The translations under genes were made by a program, and so were the position numbers. Of a DNA stretch of 50,941 nucleotides, positions 15,939 through 23,070 are shown in pieces. The stretch is from positions 1-50,941 of the forward strand of contig CAYJWL010000002.1 in the NCBI GenBank assembly GCA_964373855.1. Direction: 5' to 3'. The notes under the pieces were generated by a model. It had not been told where the DNA came from. It saw only the letters and a program-made list of their open reading frames with translations, and did no database searches. The DNA is from CAYJWL01 sp964373855 (GTDB lineage: Bacteria; Patescibacteriota; Andersenbacteria; UBA10190). Every line of letters starts with the position of its first letter. Within the stretch, counting starts at the first letter, position 1.

Positions 15939-15997
15939 ATTCCCCTGCCCAGCGTAGCTTCCCCTCGACCGTGAGCTCGGGGTCGAACGGTAGCGAA

Positions 15998-16020
15998 GGA
16001 CGAAAAAAAGGCTGCCTCAC
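15998..16020 (+). ncRNA. Half RNA unit, class II, 5' half deleted (copy 1)
   Basis: Only the 3' half of a class II unit remains: GGACGA, 9-nt spacer AAAAAAGGC (16004-16012), then TGCCTCAC. The matching upstream linker in the third copy leads into a complete class II unit (unit 11), so an internal deletion removed the opening stem, spacer A and half the hairpin. Confidence 0.7.
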
Positions 16021-16062
16021 ATCTTCTTTCAAACTTGGAAGCTGTTGTTGGTCGGTTTGAAA

Positions 16063-16117
16063 GAGGGTGCGATCAGTGGAGCGTCTTGTAGTAAGACGAT
16101 AGTAAATCTGCACCCTC
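16063..16117 (+). ncRNA. Dual-spacer guide-like RNA unit 7 (class III stem)
   Basis: The stem is GAGGGTGC/GCACCCTC. Spacer A is TCAGTGGAG (16073-16081), the hairpin is CGTCTT-GTAGT-AAGACGA (C in place of the usual T), spacer B is TAGTAAATC (16100-16108). Confidence 0.85.
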
Positions 16118-16143
16118 CTCGATCTGCTCTTTTCCAACATGCG

Positions 16144-16194
16144 GCGGGCGATAACGACGTTGTCTCTTCAGAAGACGAAAGTGATTCTGCCCGC
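16144..16194 (+). ncRNA. Dual-spacer guide-like RNA unit 8 (class I stem)
   Basis: The stem is GCGGGC/GCCCGC. Spacer A is TAACGACGT (16152-16160), the hairpin is closed by GTCT/AGAC, spacer B is AAGTGATTC (16179-16187). Confidence 0.85.
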
Positions 16195-16254
16195 TATTCC
16201 CCTGCCCAGCGTAGCTTCCCCTCGACCGTGAGCTCGGGGTCGAACGGTAGCGAA

Positions 16255-16277
16255 GGACGAAAAAAAGGCTGCCTCAC
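16255..16277 (+). ncRNA. Half RNA unit, class II (copy 2)
   Basis: This is the second copy of the half unit at 15998-16020, produced by the 257-bp duplication; its single spacer AAAAAAGGC is at 16261-16269. Confidence 0.7.
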
Positions 16278-16319
16278 ATCTTCTTTCAAACTTGGAAGCT
16301 GTTGTTGGTCGGTTTGAAA

Positions 16320-16374
16320 GAGGGTGCGATCAGTGGAGCGTCTTGTAGTAAGACGATAGTAAATCTGCACCCTC
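16320..16374 (+). ncRNA. Dual-spacer guide-like RNA unit 9 (copy of unit 7)
   Basis: This duplicate of unit 7 carries the same spacers TCAGTGGAG (16330-16338) and TAGTAAATC (16357-16365). Confidence 0.85.
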
Positions 16375-16400
16375 CTCGATCTGCTCTTTTCCAACATGCG

Positions 16401-16451
16401 GCGGGCGATAACGACGTTGTCTCTTCAGAAGACGAAAGTGATTCTGCCCGC
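16401..16451 (+). ncRNA. Dual-spacer guide-like RNA unit 10 (copy of unit 8)
   Basis: This duplicate of unit 8 carries the same spacers TAACGACGT (16409-16417) and AAGTGATTC (16436-16444). Confidence 0.85.
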
Positions 16452-16527
16452 TATTCCCCTGCCCAGCGTAGCTTCCCCTCAACCGTGAGCTCGGGGTCGA
16501 ACGGTAGCGAAGTTGGGTCATTTCCAG

Positions 16528-16580
16528 GTGAGGCGATACTTGTACTGCCTCAATGGTGGGCGAAGAGGTGTTTGCCTCAC
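16528..16580 (+). ncRNA. Dual-spacer guide-like RNA unit 11 (class II stem)
   Basis: The stem is GTGAGGC/GCCTCAC. Spacer A is TACTTGTAC (16537-16545). The hairpin TGCCTCAATGGTGGGCGA uses GCCT/GGGC instead of GTC/GAC, and spacer B is AGAGGTGTT (16564-16572). Confidence 0.82.
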
Positions 16581-16662
16581 CCTGCCCTCCGAAGCTCTGA
16601 ATTTTCAGAGCGGAGGAGGGCCTTTCTTCAGAGCAGCTATATAGAAATATTGGGTGCTGTGC

Positions 16663-16718
16663 AGAGAGTGCGATGGGGACTTTGTCTTTCAATGGACGAG
16701 GCGGCACGTGCACTCTCT
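16663..16718 (+). ncRNA. Dual-spacer guide-like RNA unit 12 (class III stem)
   Basis: The stem AGAGAGTGC/GCACTCTCT is 9 bp. Spacer A is TGGGGACTT (16674-16682), the hairpin is TGTC-loop-GGACGA, spacer B is GGCGGCACG (16700-16708). Confidence 0.85.
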
Positions 16719-16774
16719 ATACTATCGGTACTTTTCAACTTGTGCCTCGCCGGCCATAGCGCCAGCGACGGCTG

Positions 16775-16826
16775 GGCGGGCGACCTTCGGGTTGTCTCAA
16801 ACGAGACGATGCGAAAAGTGCCCGCC
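16775..16826 (+). ncRNA. Dual-spacer guide-like RNA unit 13 (class I stem)
   Basis: The stem GGCGGGC/GCCCGCC is perfect. Spacer A is CCTTCGGGT (16784-16792), the hairpin is TGTCTC-AAAC-GAGACGA and spacer B is TGCGAAAAG (16810-16818). Confidence 0.87.
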
Positions 16827-16874
16827 TTTTTCCTGCCCCGCATAGCTTATGCGCGACGTGGGGTTCTCTTTCAA
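16827..16874 (+). ncRNA. Linker hairpin between units 13 and 14
   Basis: CCCC/GGGG closes a hairpin with inner CGCATA/TATGCG. It is a near copy of the linker at 13531-13576, 3 kb upstream in the same transcript. Confidence 0.6.
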
Positions 16875-16926
16875 ATGAGGCGAGTCCGGTTTTGTCTCAA
16901 ACAAGACGAAAGTCGATGTGCCTCAC
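16875..16926 (+). ncRNA. Dual-spacer guide-like RNA unit 14 (class II stem)
   Basis: The stem is TGAGGC/GCCTCA. Spacer A is GTCCGGTTT (16884-16892), the hairpin is TGTCT-CAAACA-AGACGA and spacer B is AAGTCGATG (16910-16918). It is the last unit and is followed directly by the terminator. Confidence 0.87.
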
Positions 16927-16928
16927 CC

Positions 16929-16957
16929 GACTACACCTTTGCCGGTGTAGTCATTTT
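16929..16957 (+). terminator. Intrinsic terminator of the guide-array operon
   Basis: GACTACACC (16929-16937) and GGTGTAGTC (16944-16952) form a 9-bp stem with a 6-nt loop, followed by ATTTTTAT. It begins 3 nt after the last RNA unit and its U-tract reaches the end of the convergent glycosidase gene. Confidence 0.85.
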
Positions 16958-18129
16958 TATTGCCGGGCCTGTTCAATGATTGCCTTGTAGACGTAGGCAC
17001 TTGGGCGAATTCGGCGTTCCATTGTTTCGTAATCAACTTCAATTAAACCAAAGCGCGGGCCGAATCCGAGATCCCACTCAAAGTTATCCAGCAGCGACCA
17101 ATACAAATACCCGCGAACATCTACTCCTTGCTGTTGCGCCACTTCAACCGCCCGCAGATGGGAGCGGATAAAATCAGCGCGCTTTGAATCTGCTGCATCA
17201 GCCATCCCGTTTTCGGTAATATAGATTGGCTGGCCGTATCTTTTCATCTCTAGCAGAACAGATGTAAGCCCCGCCGGATACATTGGCCAACCCACATCTG
17301 ATTTTGGGCCAGGCAGATCCACTCCTTGCAAAGAGGGAGGGAAAAATCGCAGCTGCTTTATAGCCGGAAAATAATAATTAACTCCGATGAAATCATGGCT
17401 TCTTTTAGTTAGCTCAAAAAAGCGATGATTGAACCACCAATTTTCAACGGTGGCGGCCAGACGATCACCCAGGTGCCGGCGATGTTCGGGCAGATAGGCA
17501 ATGCAGTGTTTGGCTACACCGACCTTGGCTTGGGGTTGTCTTAAGTGAATTGTATGGTATGCCAGCCGATGAGCCTGGCCCAGGCGGCCGATAACAGTAA
17601 GTAATTTTGCCAGGCTATGTTCCTGCGGCGGCCACCGCCGCCGCCAATAGGATTCAGCGGCAGACACAATCGGTTCATTGATCGTCACCCAGAAATCAAT
17701 CAGATCGCCCAGATGCTGGACAACAAAGTTTACATACCCGCGAAATAATTCCGGTGTCTGGCTGTTCATCCAGCCCCCTCGCCTAGCCAGCCACATCGGA
17801 TTTGTAAAGTGATGCAGTGTCACGAAAGATCGCAGGTTTAAACGGCGCAACTCTTCCAGCACCTGCCGGTAATGTTCGATCGCCGGCCGGCTCCATTGTC
17901 CAGGGGCAGGTTCAATCCGGCTCCATTCCAAGGATAAACGATGGGCCGTGTGGCCCAGCTCTTTGGCCAGCGCGAAATCTTCTTTGTACCGGCGGTAATG
18001 GTCAGCCGCCCGGCCGGATCTTTGCCTGCCGCCGCTTTTTTCCCAGTGCCACCAGTCGTTATTGACGTTATTGCCCTCACCCTGATGAGCGGAAGTGGCC
18101 GCGCCCCACAGGAAAGGAGAAGACTGCAT
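16957..18129 (-). CDS. Glycoside hydrolase family 1 (beta-glucosidase-like)
   Basis: The 390-residue product begins MQSSPFLWGAATSAHQGEG and keeps the GH1 landmarks: HRLSLEWSRIEP, the acid/base TINEP, FIGVNYY, the nucleophile ITENG, and YLYWSLLDNFEWDLGFGPRFGLIEVDY. It is a retaining beta-glycosidase with a TIM-barrel fold, probably cytoplasmic as no signal peptide is seen. The ATG at 18129 is preferred to the longer frame because the family N-terminus starts there. It is convergent with the guide-array operon. Sugar specificity is not readable. Confidence 0.95.
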   Translation of the reverse strand: MQSSPFLWGAATSAHQGEGNNVNNDWWHWEKSGGRQRSGRAADHYRRYKEDFALAKELGHTAHRLSLEWSRIEPAPGQWSRPAIEHYRQVLEELRRLNLRSFVTLHHFTNPMWLARRGGWMNSQTPELFRGYVNFVVQHLGDLIDFWVTINEPIVSAAESYWRRRWPPQEHSLAKLLTVIGRLGQAHRLAYHTIHLRQPQAKVGVAKHCIAYLPEHRRHLGDRLAATVENWWFNHRFFELTKRSHDFIGVNYYFPAIKQLRFFPPSLQGVDLPGPKSDVGWPMYPAGLTSVLLEMKRYGQPIYITENGMADAADSKRADFIRSHLRAVEVAQQQGVDVRGYLYWSLLDNFEWDLGFGPRFGLIEVDYETMERRIRPSAYVYKAIIEQARQ

Positions 18130-18217
18130 AACTTTATAATAACAGACATAAAGCTTCCGGAACGAGAACCGCCCGCCATTCGGCGGGGCGGTTCCGGTCA
18201 CATAACGCCGACGCTGA

Positions 18218-19093
18218 TTATTTCCGGGCCAACAGCACACTGCGTCTTTGGCGCAGGCGATCCAACGCTATATTCTGCAGCTGGCGGACGCGCTCGCGGC
18301 TAATGCCAAATTCGCGGCCGATTTCTTCCAACGTCATGGGCCGCTGTGTAGTCAGGCCAAAGCGGGCGTTGACAATGGCGCGTTCCCGTTCCGGCAGCGT
18401 GTTCACCGCCTCTTTCAGATCGCGGCTTACCAGAGAGTTTTGGGCAAGCTCGTTCGGCGCCGGCACGTCGGAATCTTCCAGTAAATCTTGCAGGCGGGTT
18501 TCTTCATCATCTTCGCGTCCGCGGACGCCGCGCTCCAGCGACACGATGTCAGAAGCAGCCTCTTCCAGGCGGTTGATCTCTTTAACCGAAGCCTTCATCT
18601 CTGTAGCCAGCTCTTCGGGCGAAGGAGCACGTCCCAATGTCTGATACAGCCGTTGCCGGGTGCGCTGCATCTCCAGAATACGATCGAAGACATTTTCCGG
18701 CAGCCGCACGAGACGACGCGATTTGAGCGCGCGCAACACTGCCTGTCGGATCCAGTAAACACCATAGGTTGAAAATCTTGTCTGAAACTCCGGCTTGAAT
18801 CTGTCGACCGCCCGCATTAACCCAATGTTTCCTTCCTGGATTAAATCCATGAGAAGCTCCGGCTCGTTACTCGGCACATATTGCTTGGCAATGTTTACGA
18901 CCAGCCGCAAATTAGCCAGCATCATTTTCTGGCGCGCTGCCTCGTCTCCCCTTTGCACACGGCGCGCCAGCTCATGTTCTTCCGGCGCAGTCAACAAGGG
19001 AGTCTCTCCTATCTCACGCAAGTAGCGCGTAAGCGAAGACACCCGACCGTTATTTTGTTTCTTGGCTTTAACTGCCTCTTTCTCTCGTAGCAT
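18218..19093 (-). CDS. rpoD: RNA polymerase primary sigma factor (RpoD/SigA-like)
   Basis: The product (291 residues from the ATG at 19093) has sigma region 1.2 (SLTRYLREIGETPLLTAPEE), region 2 (LRLVVNIAKQYV, DLIQEGNIGLMRAVDRF, FSTYGVYWIRQAVLRAL), region 3, and region 4 with the helix-turn-helix LEEIGREFGISRERVRQLQ. It recruits core polymerase to TTGACA/TATAAT promoters such as those seen in this window. The frame is open to an ATG at 19198, but those residues are hydrophobic and unlike sigma factors. A weak upstream promoter (TTGCAA 19257-19262, TAATAC 19235-19240, minus strand) would fit either start. Confidence 0.93.
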   Translation of the reverse strand: MLREKEAVKAKKQNNGRVSSLTRYLREIGETPLLTAPEEHELARRVQRGDEAARQKMMLANLRLVVNIAKQYVPSNEPELLMDLIQEGNIGLMRAVDRFKPEFQTRFSTYGVYWIRQAVLRALKSRRLVRLPENVFDRILEMQRTRQRLYQTLGRAPSPEELATEMKASVKEINRLEEAASDIVSLERGVRGREDDEETRLQDLLEDSDVPAPNELAQNSLVSRDLKEAVNTLPERERAIVNARFGLTTQRPMTLEEIGREFGISRERVRQLQNIALDRLRQRRSVLLARK

Positions 19094-19316
19094 GATCGCT
19101 GGCAAAAAATTAGCAATGATGTTGCGTATTTGTATTTCCACTTGATCTAACCAGATAATAAGGATTGGCGAGAAAAGATCCAGAATTGCTGCCAACATCA
19201 GGGTCGAGGGATCTCAACCATCTTCTTAGTTGCAGTATTACATAAGCGATACCCGATTGCAAATATGTTAATACATAAAAGGGTTGCATAGTGTCATACG
19301 CCACTGACACCTCCCA

Positions 19317-20303
19317 ATGAATCATGTCATTACAATTGATCGCTTGCGCAAGGATTATCGGGTTCATAAAAAAGAGCCCGGCCTGGCCGGGTCTGTGCGC
19401 AGCTTGTTCCACCGGGAATATAAAACAGTGCCAGCGGTACAAGACATTGATCTCAACATAGAGGAGGGAGAACTCGTTGGGTTTATCGGTCCCAACGGCG
19501 CCGGCAAAACTACCACTCTTAAAATGTTGTCAGGCTTGCTCTATCCTACTTCCGGCAAAGCCACCGTGCTCGGTTACACACCGTGGGAGCGCCGCAAAGA
19601 CTTCCTCAAACAATTTTCTCTGGTGATGGGACAAAAAGCGCAGCTCTGGTGGGATTTGCCGCTCTATGATTCGCTGTTACTGCAGCGCGATATTTACGAG
19701 ATGGATAACAAAGATTTTGCAGACAGTTTGCAGGAACTTACTGACCTGCTGAAGCTAGAGCCGTTTCTTAAAGTACAAGTGCGCAAACTATCGCTGGGCC
19801 AGCGCATGCGCGGCGAGCTGGCGGCCGCCTTTATTTACCGGCCGAAAGTCCTTTTTCTCGATGAACCGACAATCGGACTTGATGTGGTCGTCCAAAAAAA
19901 GATCCGGGAATTTATTGCCCGGTACAACCAGCGGCACAAGGCCACGATTATTTTAACCAGCCACTATCTCGAAGATGTCCGCGAACTGGCTAAGCGCATC
20001 ATTATTATCGATCACGGAAAAATCATGTTCGACGGCACCGTGGAATCGCTTCTTAGCAAGCATGTCGATCACAAGAGAATCGTCCTGACATTCTCGGAAA
20101 AAATTGCCAAGGACAGGCTCGAGCAGTTCGGCCGCATCGTTTCCTACCAGCCGCTTAAAGCGGCCATCCAGGTGCCGCGTGCTGAAACTACCCAACAGGC
20201 CGCTAAGATGCTAAGCAACCTGCCAGTGGAAGACATATCCATCGAAGAGCCACGGCTGGAAAACGTCGTGCGGGAACTCTTTAGTGGGAAAGACTATGCC
20301 TGA
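19317..20303 (+). CDS. ABC-2 type exporter ATP-binding protein
   Basis: The 328-residue ATPase has Walker A GPNGAGKTTT, QKAQLWWDLPLYDS, signature LSLGQRMRGELAAA, Walker B VLFLDEPTIGLD and the switch His in TSHYLEDV, plus a C-terminal domain of about 90 residues. The pattern matches ATPases paired with ABC-2 permeases that carry an ABC2_membrane_6-type fold. It overlaps the next gene by 8 bp. A GTGTCA/TGACAC hairpin (19291-19310) lies 6 nt before the ATG, which has no clear Shine-Dalgarno. The substrate is unknown. Confidence 0.92.
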   Translation: MNHVITIDRLRKDYRVHKKEPGLAGSVRSLFHREYKTVPAVQDIDLNIEEGELVGFIGPNGAGKTTTLKMLSGLLYPTSGKATVLGYTPWERRKDFLKQFSLVMGQKAQLWWDLPLYDSLLLQRDIYEMDNKDFADSLQELTDLLKLEPFLKVQVRKLSLGQRMRGELAAAFIYRPKVLFLDEPTIGLDVVVQKKIREFIARYNQRHKATIILTSHYLEDVRELAKRIIIIDHGKIMFDGTVESLLSKHVDHKRIVLTFSEKIAKDRLEQFGRIVSYQPLKAAIQVPRAETTQQAAKMLSNLPVEDISIEEPRLENVVRELFSGKDYA

Positions 20304-21096
20304 CGTCAGAAAGTATAACCGGATCTTCGCCATGGAATGGAGCCGGATTATTCAATATCGAACCGACGCTTTCTTGTGGATGTTTGCTGAAGCGGCTATG
20401 CCGCTCATATCACTCGCCATCTGGTATACGGTTGCCACGTCCTCAACCCGAGGTCCTACCCCAACCGAAGTATTGACCTATTACATATTGGTCATGTTTG
20501 TTAAGATCATGACCGACTCTTGGAACGGCGCATTCTTGGCCCGTGACATTCTTAGCGGAGAGGTTGTGAAATTGCTTGTCAAACCCATGGCCGTTGTGTG
20601 GCACGGCATTGTGAATAATATTCTGGAGAAGATTTTCAAATTGCTTTTGCCCATTGCTGTTTTCTCATTGGCTCTGGTTACCTTCTCTGATGCCTTTGCG
20701 CCCGCGATCTACCAACCGGTCAATGTTTTACTTGGCCTCTTAAGTTTGGGGCTGGCCATACCATTAGGATTTATGATAGATGAGGTCATCGGGTACATGG
20801 CATTTTGGCTGGAAAATGTATTTCAAATTAGGAGATACAAGATGATGCTGGAATCAGTCGCCTCCGGTTTGCTGATACCCTTTGCCTTCATGCCCCCTCT
20901 GGCTGTTTCCCTTCTCGGATATCTTCCATTCCGTTACGTCATTTCTGCACCGGCTGAAATCCTGGCCGGAAATACCGTAGCCGCCAGCCCGATAACGGTG
21001 ATTGGCATACAAGCATCGTGGGTTGCGGCCATGATTTTACTCGCGCGGTTTTTATGGATGAAGGGCTTGAGACGGTATGCCGTTCCTGGACAATAG
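20296..21096 (+). CDS. ABC-2 type transporter permease, first subunit
   Basis: The 266-residue membrane protein starts MPDVRKYNRIFAMEWSRIIQYR and has about six hydrophobic segments; QYRTDAFLWMFAEAAMPL and GEVVKLLVKPM are typical of this permease type. The ATG at 20296 overlaps the ATPase stop, with GGGAAAG before it. It overlaps the next gene by 20 bp, so the three genes form one exporter operon. Confidence 0.88.
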   Translation: MPDVRKYNRIFAMEWSRIIQYRTDAFLWMFAEAAMPLISLAIWYTVATSSTRGPTPTEVLTYYILVMFVKIMTDSWNGAFLARDILSGEVVKLLVKPMAVVWHGIVNNILEKIFKLLLPIAVFSLALVTFSDAFAPAIYQPVNVLLGLLSLGLAIPLGFMIDEVIGYMAFWLENVFQIRRYKMMLESVASGLLIPFAFMPPLAVSLLGYLPFRYVISAPAEILAGNTVAASPITVIGIQASWVAAMILLARFLWMKGLRRYAVPGQ

Positions 21097-21883
21097 CAAA
21101 TATCTTTGGCGCGTTTGGCAGGCAAGCACCCGGGCAAGCTTAGTCCGGGAAATGGAATTCCGCGCAAATTTTATTGCCGGCCTGGTACGGCAGACCTTAT
21201 GGCTGGCAACGTTCATTTTCATGGTGGCAGTGATATTCCAGAATACGGATAGTCTGGCCGGCTGGAGTCGGCCTGACGTACTCACGATTATAGCGTTATC
21301 GAGAATCATCGAAGCTATAATCAATTCCCTGTTCGCCCAAAACATCATGCAGTTACCCGAACGTGTCCGAGACGGGGAATTTGATTTCCACCTTACGAAA
21401 CCGGTTCCGGCCCAATTCTATACCGCTTTCCGCAGCACCGGCATTGATGATCTTGGTAATTTCATAATCGGCTTTCTCCTGCTCATCTACGCCGTATCAC
21501 AGGGCGGCATACAATTTTCGTTTCAGGGTACATTTTTTTTCTTCGTGCTGGCTGCCGCCGGAATTATAATGTACTACAGCCTGCTCATGATCACAGCTTC
21601 ACTGGTTTTTGTGCTGGAAAGGCTCGAATTTCTCTGGGGTTTCCACATCTTAATGTCTGAACCGCTAACAGTCCCGTTTGATATTTTCCCGAGAATTCCG
21701 AGAACGGCCCTTACCTATCTTCTGCCGCTGGCTTTTGTGGTTTTTGTCCCGGCGCAAGCGCTGACAAATCGCCTGTCATTGTGGCACGTGCCGGTTGCAA
21801 TTGGAATGGCGGCGGTGTTTCTGCTTTTAGCTAATTTGGCTTGGCGGGCAGGGTTGAAACGATACTCGAGCGCAAGCAGCTAA
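21077..21883 (+). CDS. ABC-2 type transporter permease, second subunit
   Basis: The 268-residue membrane protein resembles the preceding permease in layout: an amphipathic N-terminus (TRASLVREMEFRANFIAGLVRQ), then about six membrane segments, with LPERVRDGEFDFHLTKPVPAQF matching the GEVVKLLVKPM region of its partner. The pair would form a heterodimeric channel with two copies of the ATPase. Its start lies inside the end of the previous gene. Confidence 0.88.
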   Translation: MPFLDNSKYLWRVWQASTRASLVREMEFRANFIAGLVRQTLWLATFIFMVAVIFQNTDSLAGWSRPDVLTIIALSRIIEAIINSLFAQNIMQLPERVRDGEFDFHLTKPVPAQFYTAFRSTGIDDLGNFIIGFLLLIYAVSQGGIQFSFQGTFFFFVLAAAGIIMYYSLLMITASLVFVLERLEFLWGFHILMSEPLTVPFDIFPRIPRTALTYLLPLAFVVFVPAQALTNRLSLWHVPVAIGMAAVFLLLANLAWRAGLKRYSSASS

Positions 21884-21930
21884 ATTCAAAAGGCTTGCTT
21901 GACGCTTCTCCTTTTTCATCTGGAAAGCGC

Positions 21931-22494
21931 TTAGGCTCTTTCCAGATATTCGCCGGATCTGGTATCAATGCGAATCGAATCGCCCGCTTTTATAAACAGT
22001 GGGGCTTTCACTTTAACGTTGCCCTCGATCAGCACTTCTTTCATAACATTGGTTGAGGTATCACCGCGCACGCCCGGGGCGGCTTCAATAACCTTCCGGT
22101 CAATTTTTATCGGCAACTCAACTGTCACTGGCGCGTTTTCAAAGAGCAGAATTGTCGCCTCTTGTCCTTCCAGAAGAAATTGCGCGGCCGCACCAACGGC
22201 GTCCCGCGCCACTTCAACCTGCTCATACGTAGCCTGATCCATAAAGGTATAGACATCGCCGGCGGAAAAGAGAAACTGAAACGGCTTTCGTTCGACATCA
22301 GCTTCCGGCACTTTATCAGACTGCTGGAAACTATGTTCTCTGGTCTGTCCGGTTACAATGTTTTTCAAAGTCGCGCGCACGACCGGTTTGCGCTGCTGTT
22401 TGCGCAGAAAATCCGCCGACATAACCAAATATGGCTGGCCTTCCAGCACCAGCATTTTCCCTTTGCGTATATCGGTTAACGTGAATTGCTTCAT
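21931..22494 (-). CDS. efp: Translation elongation factor P
   Basis: The 187-residue product has all three EF-P domains: KOW-like domain I (IRKGKMLVLEGQPYLVMSADF), then YTFMDQATYEQVEV, and the C-terminal VKVKAPLFIKAGDSIRIDTRSGEYLERA. EF-P relieves ribosome stalling at polyproline. Aligned to the E. coli loop PGKGQ, the tip position normally Lys or Arg is Gln34 (KQQRK). It is 3 bp downstream of a small membrane protein gene and likely cotranscribed with it. Confidence 0.95.
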   Translation of the reverse strand: MKQFTLTDIRKGKMLVLEGQPYLVMSADFLRKQQRKPVVRATLKNIVTGQTREHSFQQSDKVPEADVERKPFQFLFSAGDVYTFMDQATYEQVEVARDAVGAAAQFLLEGQEATILLFENAPVTVELPIKIDRKVIEAAPGVRGDTSTNVMKEVLIEGNVKVKAPLFIKAGDSIRIDTRSGEYLERA

Positions 22495-22497
22495 ATG

Positions 22498-22878
22498 TTA
22501 GGGGACACAGCGCAGCGAATATCCGCACTCGCCAAATCGTAGAATGGATTCAGTAACAGCACCAGTGCTGCGCACCCTAATCTGGCTGGAGCCATACGCA
22601 AAAAGATTCCGGCTTTGCGGCTCTGGTTGTATTGGGCTGGTGGGCGGCTGCGGGGCAAAGATACTAACCGATGGCGGCTGGATGCGCACCACAGGATTAG
22701 CAACGAACCCTTGAACGCTTGATGCCCTATTCACTCCAGTATCGGCTATTTCAGAATCTGCTACGTCACCAACAAAATACCGCGGCTGCAAAATTCTGAA
22801 GCCGGTATAGAAAGACGAAAGAAGCAAAAGAAAAAATGCTACTAACAACATTGGACGAATGGTGCGCCACTTTACCAT
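22498..22878 (-). CDS. Small membrane-anchored protein of unknown function
   Basis: The 126-residue product has one N-terminal membrane helix (about 9-29, MLLVAFFLLLLSSFYTGF) and a Pro/Ser-rich outer part (PPSVSIFAPQPPTSPIQPEPQ) with two Cys near the C-terminus. I do not recognise a family. The gene ends 3 bp before efp; no Shine-Dalgarno is visible, and AT-rich sequence abuts the ATG, which may mean a leaderless mRNA. Confidence 0.6.
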   Translation of the reverse strand: MVKWRTIRPMLLVAFFLLLLSSFYTGFRILQPRYFVGDVADSEIADTGVNRASSVQGFVANPVVRIQPPSVSIFAPQPPTSPIQPEPQSRNLFAYGSSQIRVRSTGAVTESILRFGECGYSLRCVP

Positions 22879-22997
22879 ATATATTTCAGTTACAGGTAAT
22901 TACATAATATACAATAATAATCAATAAAACGCAAGCAAAGACCTGCTTTTCTTGTGCTGATAGCGCAAAAAGGCGTATACTAGGCTAAGATTTGATA

Positions 22998-23003
22998 TAT
23001 AAT
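22998..23003 (+). promoter_or_regulatory. -10 box for the small acidic gene
   Basis: TATAAT (22998-23003) lies about 70 nt before the ATG of the 48-residue gene. No good -35 is present. A CCGCC/GGCGG hairpin lies in the leader, upstream of the strong ribosome-binding site. Confidence 0.45.
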
Positions 23004-23070
23004 CCACAGGCTACCGCCAGGGACCCAAGCGCCGGCGGGGCAAACCTACCTTAAAGGAGGTGACTCACGT

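Larger units (their letters stand above)
15931..16444 (+). repeat. Perfect 257-bp tandem duplication within the array
   Basis: Positions 15931-16187 and 16188-16444 appear identical, including all spacers. A third partial copy follows from 16445 to about 16513 and then diverges. Each copy carries a linker, a half unit, a class III unit and a class I unit, so the higher-order period of the array is visible directly. Confidence 0.9.

Noticed and set aside
13479..16926. CRISPR array
   Set aside because: There are no identical direct repeats at fixed spacing, spacers are 9 nt and paired, units have long inverted stems, and no cas genes are present.
13426..16957. Ordinary active IS110 insertion sequence
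   Set aside because: Catalytic residues look degenerate, no element ends are apparent, and an IS110 element normally has one bridge RNA rather than fourteen similar loops on both sides.
16302..16979. Long open frame of 225 codons through the array
   Set aside because: It reads through stem-loops and the duplicated block, repeats a shorter frame at 16045-16317 word for word, and has no family resemblance; other frames in 15746-16713 are equally products of the RNA array.
18165..18197. Terminator between the sigma factor and glycosidase genes
   Set aside because: A strong GC stem is present but it has no U-tract on the minus strand, so it is not called.
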